From assembly GCA_024682995.1 (NCBI GenBank), contig JAIKYR010000043.1, positions 1 through 60,852 on the forward strand: a stretch of 60,852 bases of DNA. The letters run 5' to 3'. Every line of letters begins with the position of its first letter. Position 1 is the stretch's first letter. Both the position numbers and the translations under genes were made by a program. Shown here piece after piece: positions 1 to 10,400 of the stretch. The notes beneath the pieces are model-generated. The model was not told the origin of the DNA. It saw nothing but the letters and a program-made list of their open reading frames with translations, and ran no database searches. The DNA comes from Bacteroidales bacterium. GTDB lineage: Bacteria > Bacteroidota > Bacteroidia > Bacteroidales > WCHB1-69.

Positions 1-26
1 CTATTGTTTAATTTAAATTCATACTT

Positions 27-956
27 ATGAAAAAAACTATTTTATTAGGAGCCATTTTGGTCCTCGGATTGTTTTTCGTATCCTGCGAAAAAGAGGGCCA
101 GTACACCCCGAAGAACAAAATCGACAGAATCAGTTACTCATCAAGTACCACCTTTCAGATGTACTTGAACGACGTCTGGAATGATGTGGGTACCAGCACT
201 GTTTCCAAGTATGTCAGTGAAATATGGAACTGGGATGGCAAAATGCTGAAAAGCATCACCCACTATAACGATAAAGGGGAATTGATGTACACTGAAAATT
301 ACGAATACGACGGCAAACGTCTTGTGTCCGTTTCTTGGGGCACCGCCGGACGTTATACCATCTCCTACGATAAAGGCAAAATCTCCACCATCGACGGCTA
401 TAACGGCACCGAGAAAATGATCACTTATGTGTTCTCCCATGAAAATGGTAAAGTGACCAAGATTGCCATCACAGACTATGATGCCAAGAAAGCCGCTGTC
501 AACCCTCTGCCCACCAACATCCTCCGCTTCTTCATCCCGAATGCCAACATCCAGTCCCTGAAAGAAATGATGAAATCCATCCAATCCGACCCCAACACGA
601 AGGAGATTGAATCATACGACATCAATTTTGAGTGGACTGGCAACAACATCAGCAAAATGACCATGCTGAGAGGTGCTTCCACCACCACCGCCAATTACAC
701 GTATGATAACAAAACCAATCCGTTCTACGGCCTGTTTGACATTAGTGAGTATAGTTATATTCAAATCATGTCCAAAAACAATGTCACCCGCCTGGTTGCC
801 GAAAACTCCAACAACGTGCATGAGGAACGCGATTACATATACACCTATGAGAAAGACCTCCCCACTATGCAAACTTGCTCTTACAAGCAACCCGTAGAGG
901 GTGACATCTACCGTAATTCCATATCCGAAATCTACACTTATGAGTATAAAAAATAG
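27..956 (+). CDS. Putative lipoprotein of unknown function
   Basis: A 309-residue protein with a lipoprotein signal: two lysines, a hydrophobic stretch and the lipobox FVSC with the acylated cysteine at residue 20. It is therefore expected to be anchored in the inner or outer membrane facing the periplasm or surface. The mature part is rich in Tyr, Asn and Lys, with short repeating beta-hairpin-like units such as YEYDGKRLVSV, ISYDKGKIS and FEWTGNNISKM. These resemble the YD-type/DUF4595-like strands common in Bacteroidales lipoproteins. That family link is an inference from pattern. No catalytic motif is visible. The gene appears monocistronic and ends at a bidirectional hairpin terminator. 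The start follows an AT-rich leader at the window edge, so its promoter may lie outside. Confidence 0.75.
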   Translation: MKKTILLGAILVLGLFFVSCEKEGQYTPKNKIDRISYSSSTTFQMYLNDVWNDVGTSTVSKYVSEIWNWDGKMLKSITHYNDKGELMYTENYEYDGKRLVSVSWGTAGRYTISYDKGKISTIDGYNGTEKMITYVFSHENGKVTKIAITDYDAKKAAVNPLPTNILRFFIPNANIQSLKEMMKSIQSDPNTKEIESYDINFEWTGNNISKMTMLRGASTTTANYTYDNKTNPFYGLFDISEYSYIQIMSKNNVTRLVAENSNNVHEERDYIYTYEKDLPTMQTCSYKQPVEGDIYRNSISEIYTYEYKK

Positions 957-975
957 AATCACCCTCCCATAAACG

Positions 976-1007
976 AAAAGGCAGCCCTGTTTAGGACTGC
1001 CTTTTTT
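976..1007. terminator. Bidirectional rho-independent terminator
   Basis: The arms AAAAGGCAG and CTGCCTTTT, with an inner CCT/AGG pairing across one C/A mismatch and a four-base loop, are followed by six T on the plus strand and by T residues on the minus strand. It lies between the convergent lipoprotein and DUF819 genes and can serve both. Confidence 0.8.
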
Positions 1008-1028
1008 AGTATCAAAAAACAGGAAAAC

Positions 1029-2186
1029 TCACGCCCCGGCGAGCAGCCAAAACATCGCTATGCCCAAGTAGTTGCCCACGGCGTACCCCAACAGTCCGAT
1101 GGCGATGCCCGGCAGGATGACATCCTTGTTCTTCAGCACGGCAGCCACCATCGGTACAAAAGGCGGCGAATTGATGAACGCAATGGAAGCGGCCAGCGTC
1201 AGGTCGCCATCCACCTTAAACAGTTTGGCGAGCAACATTTGTAACGCCAGCGATCCGAACACCGCAAATCCGATATAATAGAGAACAAACAGGTAGCGCG
1301 ACAATTCCAGGTCATGTACATTCACCATCATGGCCACCGCCAGACAGAACACATAAACGAAATACAAGCCCATATCGAAGGTACCTTCCAATTTTCTCAT
1401 AGGTTTCCAAAAAGAAACAGCTATGGATAAAGTAGTTATGACTATAATGATGACGGCAACGTTGTTTTTTATCGGCAACAACAGTGAAACGGCATACGCC
1501 ACCGCGGCAATCAGGATGGCGACGCCGACACCTGCTGCACGGTTAAGCAGTAATTCCGGCCAAGTTTTTTTTTCAGATTCCCTGATTCCAACATTGTCGT
1601 TTCCCACATAATTATCATCCTTCTTTTTTCCAAAGACTTTTCTTATTATTATATTTCCAAAAAACACTATAACAATAAGATACAGCCCCGTAATAATCAG
1701 ATCGTAGCCAGAGACAAGCAGAAACAGATGCTGCGGCAGCGACACGGCCTTGGATACGGGTGCCAGATTGGGGATGCCGCCGATGTAGATGCCTGTCATC
1801 ACGGCACTGATTTTCGCGAAATCCGTCCCCTCTACCCCAGATGCCATCGCTTGTCCCCGGAACAGGAAGAAACCCGCCACCGTGACAGCCAGCACACTGA
1901 ATAGCCCGATGAAAAAGGCCTTCAGCGCCATCTTCGCCGACAGCGATTTGTAATCACAACCCAGCAGCATGAGGGGGATGGTGAGCAGCACCACCCCATT
2001 GGAGACTTGGGAGCAGATGTTCGTCGCATTCACTCCCAGCCATCCGCAATTGCCCACGACCAACCCAATGACATACAAAATCACCATTGGACTGATCTTC
2101 TCAATGATGGGCCAGCGTCGAGCCAGCAACATCAGCACAAGAGGGTTACCGAAAAGGAATAGTATAGTGAGCATAACAATAAGCAT
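1029..2186 (-). CDS. DUF819 family integral membrane protein
   Basis: A polytopic membrane protein with about ten hydrophobic segments and a charged Lys/Asp/Asn-rich loop in the middle. Overall pattern and phrases such as GIYIGGIPNLAPVSKA and FINSPPFVP match the DUF819 (YjcL-like) family, whose substrate is unknown; a transporter role is a guess from topology. The open frame extends to 2234, but a Bacteroidota -7 box for this strand lies at 2212-2219, inside that extension. Transcription should therefore begin near 2205, and the ATG at 2186 is the first credible start, giving 385 residues. The gene stands alone, divergent from the T9SS type B gene and convergent with the lipoprotein. Confidence 0.8.
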   Translation of the reverse strand: MLIVMLTILFLFGNPLVLMLLARRWPIIEKISPMVILYVIGLVVGNCGWLGVNATNICSQVSNGVVLLTIPLMLLGCDYKSLSAKMALKAFFIGLFSVLAVTVAGFFLFRGQAMASGVEGTDFAKISAVMTGIYIGGIPNLAPVSKAVSLPQHLFLLVSGYDLIITGLYLIVIVFFGNIIIRKVFGKKKDDNYVGNDNVGIRESEKKTWPELLLNRAAGVGVAILIAAVAYAVSLLLPIKNNVAVIIIVITTLSIAVSFWKPMRKLEGTFDMGLYFVYVFCLAVAMMVNVHDLELSRYLFVLYYIGFAVFGSLALQMLLAKLFKVDGDLTLAASIAFINSPPFVPMVAAVLKNKDVILPGIAIGLLGYAVGNYLGIAMFWLLAGA

Positions 2187-2211
2187 TGCTTGGGTCTTCA
2201 GAAAACGGCAG

Positions 2212-2219
2212 CAAAAGTA
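2212..2219 (-). promoter_or_regulatory. Bacteroidota -7 box for the DUF819 gene
   Basis: On the minus strand this reads TACTTTTG, fitting the TAnnTTTG consensus. It sits 26 bases upstream of the ATG at 2186 and decides the start of that gene. Confidence 0.6.
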
Positions 2220-2253
2220 CAAAAACCGCATCACTTTTATTCCAAAATTTTAA

Positions 2254-2261
2254 TACTTTTG
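2254..2261 (+). promoter_or_regulatory. Bacteroidota -7 box for the T9SS type B gene
   Basis: TACTTTTG on the plus strand, 53 bases before the ATG at 2315. The two divergent boxes are only 34 bases apart, so the two transcription units share about 50 bp of promoter DNA. Confidence 0.6.
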
Positions 2262-2314
2262 CCGTCCTGTTTTATATTAGAAAATCTCACCCTATATTTA
2301 GCTTCTAACTGTTA

Positions 2315-3874
2315 ATGAAATATAGAAAACCAACATCCACTCTGTTACTCACTTTGCTTTTCCTAATGGGTTTTCTGACGATTGGCGCGCAAACCCGATG
2401 CGACTCCGTGTTGCTCACCCCTGACGCCACCATATCGGTCGGGCAGAGTGTTCTCCTTCAAGCGCACAACCTGTTCGATTACCAGTGGCTGCCGGCATCC
2501 GCCTTCAACGACCCCACCGACAGTGTACAAACAGTCTCCCCTACCACCACCTCAACCTATCACATCACCGGGCATTACATATCCGACAACGTAGTCACCA
2601 ACGGCAATTTCGAGAGTGGCAATACCGGGTTCGTCACTGACTATAACTACTCAAACACCGTCTCCTCCTACGGTTGGGGCACTGCCATCATCGGCAATTC
2701 AAATTCCTACACCATCAACACAAGCTCCGCCAACGTCCATTCCCATTTTGCCACCTACAACTGCACCGACCACACCTCCGGTTCCGGACAGTGCATGTTT
2801 GTCAACGGTTCCGGCACGCCCAACACCTGTGTTTGGCAGCAGACCATTCAGACAACCCCGAACACAGATTACATCTTCATAGCCTGGGTGGCCACCCTGT
2901 CATCCAACCCGACTTCCAGTGGAAGTGCCCGAGCGAGTCTCCAGTTCAGCATCAACGGACAGTCCATTGGATCCACCTTTAACTCGCCACCGCAAACCGC
3001 CACATGGGAACGCTTCTATCAACCCTGGAACAGCGGGAACAACACACAGGCGATTATCAAAATCATCAACCAAAACACGGAAGAGGGCGGCGGCAACGAT
3101 TTCGCCCTTGACGACATCAGTTTCTCGCCACTGTATCCCTGCACCGACTCGGTGACGGTGACTGTGGAAATCCCCTTGGACGCCGTGGACGACCAGGTGG
3201 CAGCCTGCCGAGGAACCTCGCTGACCATGCGTCCATTGGACAATGACATCATTGACAATTGGTGCGGTACAGTGCAGCCCGAAATCATTCAGCAGCCCGC
3301 ACACGCCAACGCCCAAGTGAGCAACACCGACATCACCATCAACTTCGACCCCACTTTCACTGGCACTGAAACCATGAAATACAGGATTTGCTGTGGCGGG
3401 AAATGCGACACGGCCGAAATAACCCTCGTCACATCGGGCAAAAACGGAGAAATGTTCGAACAAGCCTGCGACCGCTATACCTGGAACGGACAGACCTATT
3501 CCCAATCGGGAGCCTATACCCATCGCTACATCTCCGCCGACGGTTGCGACAGCATCGTCACCCTCTACCTCACCATCGACGACTGTTCCATACCTGTGCA
3601 TCTGCCCTCCGCCATCTCTCCCAGCATATCCGACGGGCACAACGACCGTCTCTCGCTGCCCGACATCGTGAAACCGCAGATGATGGAGTTCAAAATCCGC
3701 ATATTCGACCGATGGGGAAACCTTGTGTTCTATTCAGAAGACAAAGACTTTGTGTGGGACGGCACGCGCAACGGCAAGCTGCTGCCCAACAGCGTATATA
3801 TCTACGACTTGCGTTACAAAACCGAAACGGACAGCGAGCCGGTTGTGCTCCAAGGGACCATCACCGTACTCTGA
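2315..3874 (+). CDS. Secreted protein with gliding-motility-type (T9SS type B) C-terminal domain
   Basis: A 519-residue exported protein. A signal peptide ends near residue 25 (TIGA). An immunoglobulin/PKD-like region follows at about 30-90, then a jelly-roll, CBM-like region at about 95-270 that opens with NGNFESGNTGF. A second beta domain follows, then a short WNGQTYSQSGAYTH...GCDS unit at about 388-420 that is widespread in Bacteroidales surface proteins. The last 90 residues have the gliding-motility C-terminal pattern (FKIRIFDRWGNLVF, DFVWDGT, LPNSVYIYDL), the sorting signal of T9SS type B cargo. It should cross the outer membrane by T9SS and be surface-bound or released. Ligand unknown; carbohydrate binding is only suggested by the fold pattern. 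Confidence 0.85.
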   Translation: MKYRKPTSTLLLTLLFLMGFLTIGAQTRCDSVLLTPDATISVGQSVLLQAHNLFDYQWLPASAFNDPTDSVQTVSPTTTSTYHITGHYISDNVVTNGNFESGNTGFVTDYNYSNTVSSYGWGTAIIGNSNSYTINTSSANVHSHFATYNCTDHTSGSGQCMFVNGSGTPNTCVWQQTIQTTPNTDYIFIAWVATLSSNPTSSGSARASLQFSINGQSIGSTFNSPPQTATWERFYQPWNSGNNTQAIIKIINQNTEEGGGNDFALDDISFSPLYPCTDSVTVTVEIPLDAVDDQVAACRGTSLTMRPLDNDIIDNWCGTVQPEIIQQPAHANAQVSNTDITINFDPTFTGTETMKYRICCGGKCDTAEITLVTSGKNGEMFEQACDRYTWNGQTYSQSGAYTHRYISADGCDSIVTLYLTIDDCSIPVHLPSAISPSISDGHNDRLSLPDIVKPQMMEFKIRIFDRWGNLVFYSEDKDFVWDGTRNGKLLPNSVYIYDLRYKTETDSEPVVLQGTITVL

Positions 3875-3895
3875 CAGCCCATTCCGGCGTCCTCG

Positions 3896-4294
3896 TTACC
3901 GGTCGGGCAGTCCTGCGTGCCGGTTGGCACGGCGCTCCGTGTAAAAATCGTAATAATTGCTTCCTTCTTTTTTGAAAGCCAGATGCAGGATGGAGGGTAT
4001 GCCGATAATGAGCAGGTAGAGCGGCCCGAACAATTTGGAATCCACGGTGTGTCCGTCCATCTCATGGCGGATAGTGTGTGCGTTGTGCGCATATTCGGGA
4101 TGAAAGAAGGCGAAACTGCCCAGCGAGATGCCGCTGGCGTTCTTCGGGAAGCGTTTTCCGGCGAAGCCGATGCAATAGTGACGGTAATCCACAAAGGTCA
4201 ACCGCCCCAGAAAGGGCATGACGAGCAGCGCCACCAGATTCTGCGGCAGCTGCCATAGAAACAACAGTGCGAACATAAGACTGTTACAGAACAT
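3896..4294 (-). CDS. Small integral membrane protein with HExxGH motif
   Basis: A protein of about 132 residues. It has an N-terminal hydrophobic region at about 3-30 (FALLFLWQLPQNLVALLV), then a segment with HEMDGH, a second membrane segment (GPLYLLIIGIPSILHLAF) and a C-terminal FYTERRANR motif. This pattern occurs in small Bacteroidota membrane proteins of unknown function. The HE...GH pair followed by a downstream E recalls zinc peptidase motifs, but the spacing is not HExxH, so no activity is claimed. An ATG at 4303 would almost coincide with the transcription start predicted from the -7 box at 4308-4315, so the ATG at 4294 is preferred. A truncated paralogue lies at 14238-14338, on the other side of the giant gene. 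Confidence 0.65.
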   Translation of the reverse strand: MFCNSLMFALLFLWQLPQNLVALLVMPFLGRLTFVDYRHYCIGFAGKRFPKNASGISLGSFAFFHPEYAHNAHTIRHEMDGHTVDSKLFGPLYLLIIGIPSILHLAFKKEGSNYYDFYTERRANRHAGLPDR

Positions 4295-4307
4295 CACTTT
4301 CATGCGG

Positions 4308-4315
4308 CAAAAGTA
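4308..4315 (-). promoter_or_regulatory. Bacteroidota -7 box for the small membrane gene
   Basis: TACTTTTG on the minus strand, immediately upstream of the small membrane gene. The leader is predicted to be very short. Confidence 0.5.
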
Positions 4316-4357
4316 ATCATTTTGCTAATGCAGACCAAACAATCTGCATGAAAATGC

Positions 4358-4365
4358 TATATTTG
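4358..4365 (+). promoter_or_regulatory. Bacteroidota -7 box for the giant FISUMP gene
   Basis: TATATTTG on the plus strand, 65 bases before the ATG at 4431. It implies a leader of about 60 bases. Confidence 0.55.
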
Positions 4366-4430
4366 CAACGTTTAATCTTAACGCTGATCTTGAATCATTT
4401 TATAATATAACTCCCTTAATTTCACCCCAT

Positions 4431-7400
4431 ATGAACATCAAACGCTTTTCATTTGGAAACATCATTTTTGTCTTTTTTTTATTAATTGTCTGCTGTCAGG
4501 TTTCAAACGCCCAGAACACCATAGAGTTGCTGTTTACAGGCGTTGACCAGCACAATAATTATGTGAAAATCAACAGCATAGCCATTGAAAACCTGACACG
4601 AGGCTGGTCGGAGACTATCCTGTTTCCAGACACCGTCTTCACCCTGGAAATGGGCGTTGGTGTGGAGGATTACCGGCAGGAGGGGACCATGCAAGTGATG
4701 CCCAACCCCTTTGACGGGAGGACACGGGTCAACATTCCATCTTTCCAAAATGAAACTGTAACGATGTTTTTGGCTGATATTAACGGGAAAAAATGTGCCA
4801 CATTTACCGGGGTTCTCACCCGTGGGGACAACATCTTCGAGATCTCCCTAACCACTCCTCAAGTGTATGTGCTGTCGGTCATCACTCCGTCCGGCACCCG
4901 CAGTTTGAAGATGGTCAACAGAGGTCATGCGGGCACAGACCGAATCAGAGCGGAAAGCAACACAGGGAAGTCGGCAAAGGTGGATTTGAAAAGCACCTCC
5001 ACCCATGACTTTGAATTGGGTGACGAGATGCGATATACCGGCCACACCTCTGTGAACGGGATCACGCTGCAGAGCAGTGTGGTGACCCAAACCCAATATA
5101 TAAGCGAGAATATCACATTAGTGTTCGATGTCGCATCCGGAAGCACCCATGTAACTACCGACTCCATTCAGCTCCACAGCGACGGGACCCTGAGTTGCTA
5201 TGGTTCGGTGCAGTCCGGCCAGCCCATACTTGACCGGGGGTTCTGTTATAGCACAGCACACTACCCTACCATTGACGATTACCGTATTCAAAGCGGCACC
5301 GGCACAGGAGCATTTAACAGCACGATTACCGACTTGGACCCCTCCCTAATCTGGCACATCAGAGCATACGCCACCACCGCCGCCACTACAATCTATGGTG
5401 CCGAATACACCCTTATGGTAAAAATCAATTACACCAACACAGATACCATGTTCATTCCGGATGGAGTAGCTTGCGATGGCAACTGCGGTCGAAACTCTTA
5501 TATCAACATCACAAATCAACCGGCCGGAAGTACAATCCAAAGCATCGAAGACATCCGTTATTTCCGCCTCAAAATGGAACACTCCTGGATTGGCGACCTC
5601 TGGATTTCTTTATCCTGCCCGAACCAACAAAGCGTGACAATACTGAAAAAAAACGCGTCTAGCATTAACGGTAACTGTGCCTCAGCCATACCTGCAACCG
5701 CACTGGGGTGGAGCACAACCGATGCTTCACATGCACATTTTGGTTTGTACTACGAACCCGACGGATATGGGCATTGCAACGGTGATGGAAGCCCAATCGG
5801 TGAATGTTGGAACTACTGCTGGTCAAATGCAGCCACCCAAGGCTACCAATATGCCTGTGGACAGGGTCTCGTGTATGAAAGCTGCAACCACCTGGACAAC
5901 GTTGACAACCCCCATGGTGGTGCATCTGGTTCATCTTCTTCTAATTACGTTGATTCCACCAATATGGCCACTATGACCAACGTGTATCATCCCGACGAAT
6001 CTTTCGCCAACCTCATAGGGTGTCCCCTCAACGGCATCTGGAGCATTCAAGTGGTTGATGCATGGGCCAGCGACAACGGCTACATCTGCGAATGGGAATT
6101 GGCCCTGAATCCAAATACTCCCGTATTCCTCTCCGAAACAGAAGTGTCGGAAACACCCTGTCCGCAGGCGGCGTCCGTCACCGATTATGATGGCAACGTG
6201 TATGGCACGGTGGCCATTGGCAGTCAATGCTGGATGCGGGAGAACCTGCGCACCACCCACACCGCCAGCGGCACCGCCATCATCCCCGGCAATGGGACAG
6301 ATGCGGGCACAGCACACTACTATCTGCCATCCGCATCCGACAGCAGCGGCATCTACGGACACCTATACAATTGGAAGGCCGCCGAAAACGTATGCCCTGA
6401 TGGCTGGCATCTGCCCTCCGACTCGGAATGGGCCCAACTGACGGACTTCCTTGGCAGTCTGGACACCTGCGTGTGCGGAGACAACCCGAACAATGTCGCA
6501 AGAGCCATGGCCAGTGACACTTTCTGGTCTCCTTCCAGCACCCCTTGCGCCGTGGGATCAGACCTTTCTCTGAACAACATCAGCAATTTCTCCACCCTGC
6601 CTGTAGGCTATACCAATGGCACACCCACTGCATTCGGGACAACAGCCCGATTCTGGACTGCCACCTCCTACAACAATGACTACGCTTATTACCGTTCCCT
6701 GTACCACGACAACGGATTTGTGGAGCGCAACCCGTATGGAGACAAAGCCCACGGCATGTCCGTACGATGCATCCTGGCAAAAACGCCGAAGGTGACCACC
6801 GCCGCCGTGACCAATGTGACAGACTCCACGGCCGTATGCGGTGGTGAGGTGACCAGCATCGGAGGCGCACCCATGACGGAAAGGGGCCTTTGCTGGAGCA
6901 CCCATGCGTATCCGACTATAGGAGACAATCTTGTCGCTTGCGGGGCCGGGTTAGGGACTTTCACCGGACAAATGACAGGGCTGATCCCCGGCACCACCTA
7001 CTATGTGCGGGCGTATGCCACCAATGCGGCAGGAACCGTTTACGGAGCCTCAAGGACCTTCTCCACTCTTACAATCCCCACCGTGACCACCCAAAACGTG
7101 GGCAACATCTGGGACAGCACAGCCACTTGCGGCGGAAACATATCCTATGACGGCGGATCACCCGTGACAACCCGAGGCGTCTGTTGGGGTACCGCTCCCA
7201 ATCCTACCATCGCTGACAACCACACCTCTGACGGTTCCGGCATCGGAACATTCTCAAGCCAGCTGACAGGACTGGTTCCGGGCACAGACTACAACGTGCG
7301 AGCTTATGCCATCAATAGCATTGGCATAGCCTATGGAGAACAAAAATCCTTCACCACGAAATCCGCACCCACCATAACCCTAAATCAAGCCACCAACATC

Positions 7401-10400
7401 CTGAGCCTTACAGCTTCCTGCACCTATTATATCAATTCCAATGGCCAGATGACAATCACAAACCGCGGTATTTGCTACAGCACAACCCCCAACCCTACCC
7501 TAAACGACAGCGTGATTGCAGGTACAGCAAACACGGGCACCCTACAATTGTCAGGCCTGACACCCGGCACCACCTACTACGTAAGAGCCTACGCCACCAA
7601 TGCCATTGGCACCAGCTATAGTGCCCAGATTTCATTTACCACACAGACTATCCCCACGCTGACGACGGCGGCAGTGAGCGACATCGATTTCTTCACAGCC
7701 ACGGGCGGCGGCGAAGTGCTGAACACTGGTGTACCTGCCATTACGGCTCGGGGCGTTTGTTGGAACACATCACCCAACCCCACCATCGCTAATAGTCATA
7801 CCTCCGACAGCACCGGCTTCGGAACATTCGTCAGCCAACTGACGGGTTTGACTATTCACACCACTTATTACGTGCGAGCTTATGCCACCAACAGTTCCGG
7901 CACCGGTTACGGCGAACAAGTAACCTTCACCACTTTGAACATTCCGACAGTAACCACCAAAAATGTCACCAACATTTTAGACAGTACAGCCACCTGCGGC
8001 GGTTCGCTCACCTCCAATGGTGATGGAACACTGCTGGCCACGGGCATCTGTTGGAGTACGGCTATGAGTCCCACCATCAACGACTTTGTGGCTACAGACA
8101 CGTCCCTCCAATCCAACTTCACTTGCACCATGACTGGTTTGATTCCAAACACCACGTATTACGTGCGGGCCTTTGCCACCAACGGAGGTGGCACAGCTTA
8201 TGGTCCACAGCGTAATTTTACTACCAAATCCCTACCTACTATAACCCTTGATTCTGCCACCAACATCACAAGTCACACAGCCTCCTGCACCTATCATGTC
8301 ACATTTGCAGGCAACATGGCGGTAACCGCAAGGGGAATATGCTACAGCACCACACCGAATCCCACTCTCCAAGACAGCGTAATTGCGGGCACAAGCAGCA
8401 ATGGAACCATCCAATTGACGGGTCTAACAGCCAGCACCACCTACTATGTGCGGGCTTACGCCACCAACGGAATCGGCACCAGCTACAGCAACCTTATCTC
8501 CTTTACCACATTAAGCATTCCCACATTGACGACGGCGGCGGTGACCGACATCGATTTCTTCACAGCCACCAGCGGCGGCGAAGTGCTGAACACCGGCGTA
8601 CCGGCCATCACGGCCCGAGGTGTTTGCTGGAGCACATCATCCCAACCCACCATTGACGACAACCACACCTCCGACAGTACCGGCTTCGGAGTATTCACGA
8701 GCCATCTGACAGGACTGGTTCCCAACACCACATACTATGTGCGTGCATACGCCATCAACAGTGCAGGTATCAATTACGGCAACCAAATTGTCTTTGCCAC
8801 ACCGAGAACACCCACAGTTTCAACCAAAACCATAAACAATATCACAGACAGTTCGGCCACCTGCGGCGGCAATGTCACCTCCAATGGCGGCGCAATGCTA
8901 TTGGCCACTGGCGTATGCTGGAGCACTTCTCAGAATCCCACCATCAACGATTTTGTTGTCACAGATTCCACCGCTCAACCGAATTTCACCTGTGTGATGA
9001 CGGGATTGGTCCCCAACACTCAGTATTACGTTCGGGCATTCGCCACAAACGGAGGTGGAACCTCCTATGGCGTACAACGCAGCTTCATCACCAGGGCCAT
9101 ACCTACAATAGCTCTTGACACTATCACCAACATTCAGAGTCTCAGTGCCTCTTGCTCTTATCACCTTGTTTATAACGGCGGCGTGAACGTGTCGGACAGG
9201 GGCATTTGCTACAGCACCACCCCCAATCCCACCCTAAACGACAGTGTGATTGCAAGTACTGCAAACACAGGCACCCTACAACTGTCAGGCCTGATTCCCG
9301 GAACCACCTACTATGTGCGAGCCTACGCCACCAACAACTTTGGCACCGGCTATAGCAATCAAATCTCTTTCACCACACTAACCATTCCTACGGTAATAAC
9401 AACCCCAATAAGCGATGTTTCCTTCTTCACAGCCACGGGCGGCGGCGAAGTGCTGGCCACTGGTGTGCCTGCCATCACTGCCCGGGGCGTTTGCTGGAGC
9501 ACAGAGCCTTATCCCACCATTGCCGACAGCCTCACCTCAGACAGTACCGGCTTCGGAACATTCACAAGTCATCTGACCGGTCTGACACCCGGCACCACCT
9601 ACCACGTGCGGGCGTACGCCATCAACAACTCCGGCATTAGCTACGGAGAAGATCTGACATTCACCACAGTATCTGTTAAAACCGAATTGATAACACAATA
9701 CACAGACACCACAGCTCTGGCTGGCGGCTCTTTGACTCCCATCAACGGCAGCACCACGGCAAATTTCGGAGTTTCTGACTGGGGAATATGCTGGAGCACC
9801 ACACCCAACCCATCCGTGCATAACAATATTATCCTGAGTACAGGCACGTTAACCCACTTCACCTGCAACATGACAAATCTCACCTCTGGCAACGCCTATT
9901 GCGTACGGGCTTTTGTCACCATCAATGGAGATACACTGTATGGAAATGAAGTCAGTTTCACCACAAAAGAAGCGGGAATCCAATCCTGCCCGGGAGTTGC
10001 TACCGTAACCGATATTGACGGCAACACTTATAACACAGTGAAAATTGGCGATCAGTGCTGGACGAAGGAGAATATGCGCGCCACCCGTTATTCAGACGGC
10101 ATATCCATTCCCTTGGGGAACACTTCCAGTGGTACCCCATATCACCGTTATTATCCAAATGACTCTATAATCAATGTACCTGTCTATGGATATATGTACG
10201 ACTGGCCTACAACGATGCACGGTGGAATCAGCACCAATGCAACCCCCATTCAAGGGGTATGTCCCAATGGATGGCATGTACCAAGCCATGCGGAATGGTC
10301 ATCTATGGAACAATATGTAAGTAACCATAACACCTTCACATGCAACAACAGCACACCCTGTACCGCTAAAGCTCTCGCCTCGAAAAGAGGATGGATTGGC

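Noticed and set aside
3896-4294. Zinc protease call for the small membrane protein
   Set aside because: The motif is HExxGH rather than HExxH, and the family has no proven activity. It is kept as unknown.
6781-9966. Regular repeats that could suggest a CRISPR-like or satellite array
   Set aside because: The repeats are about 270-290 bp, are in frame and code for Fn3-like modules.
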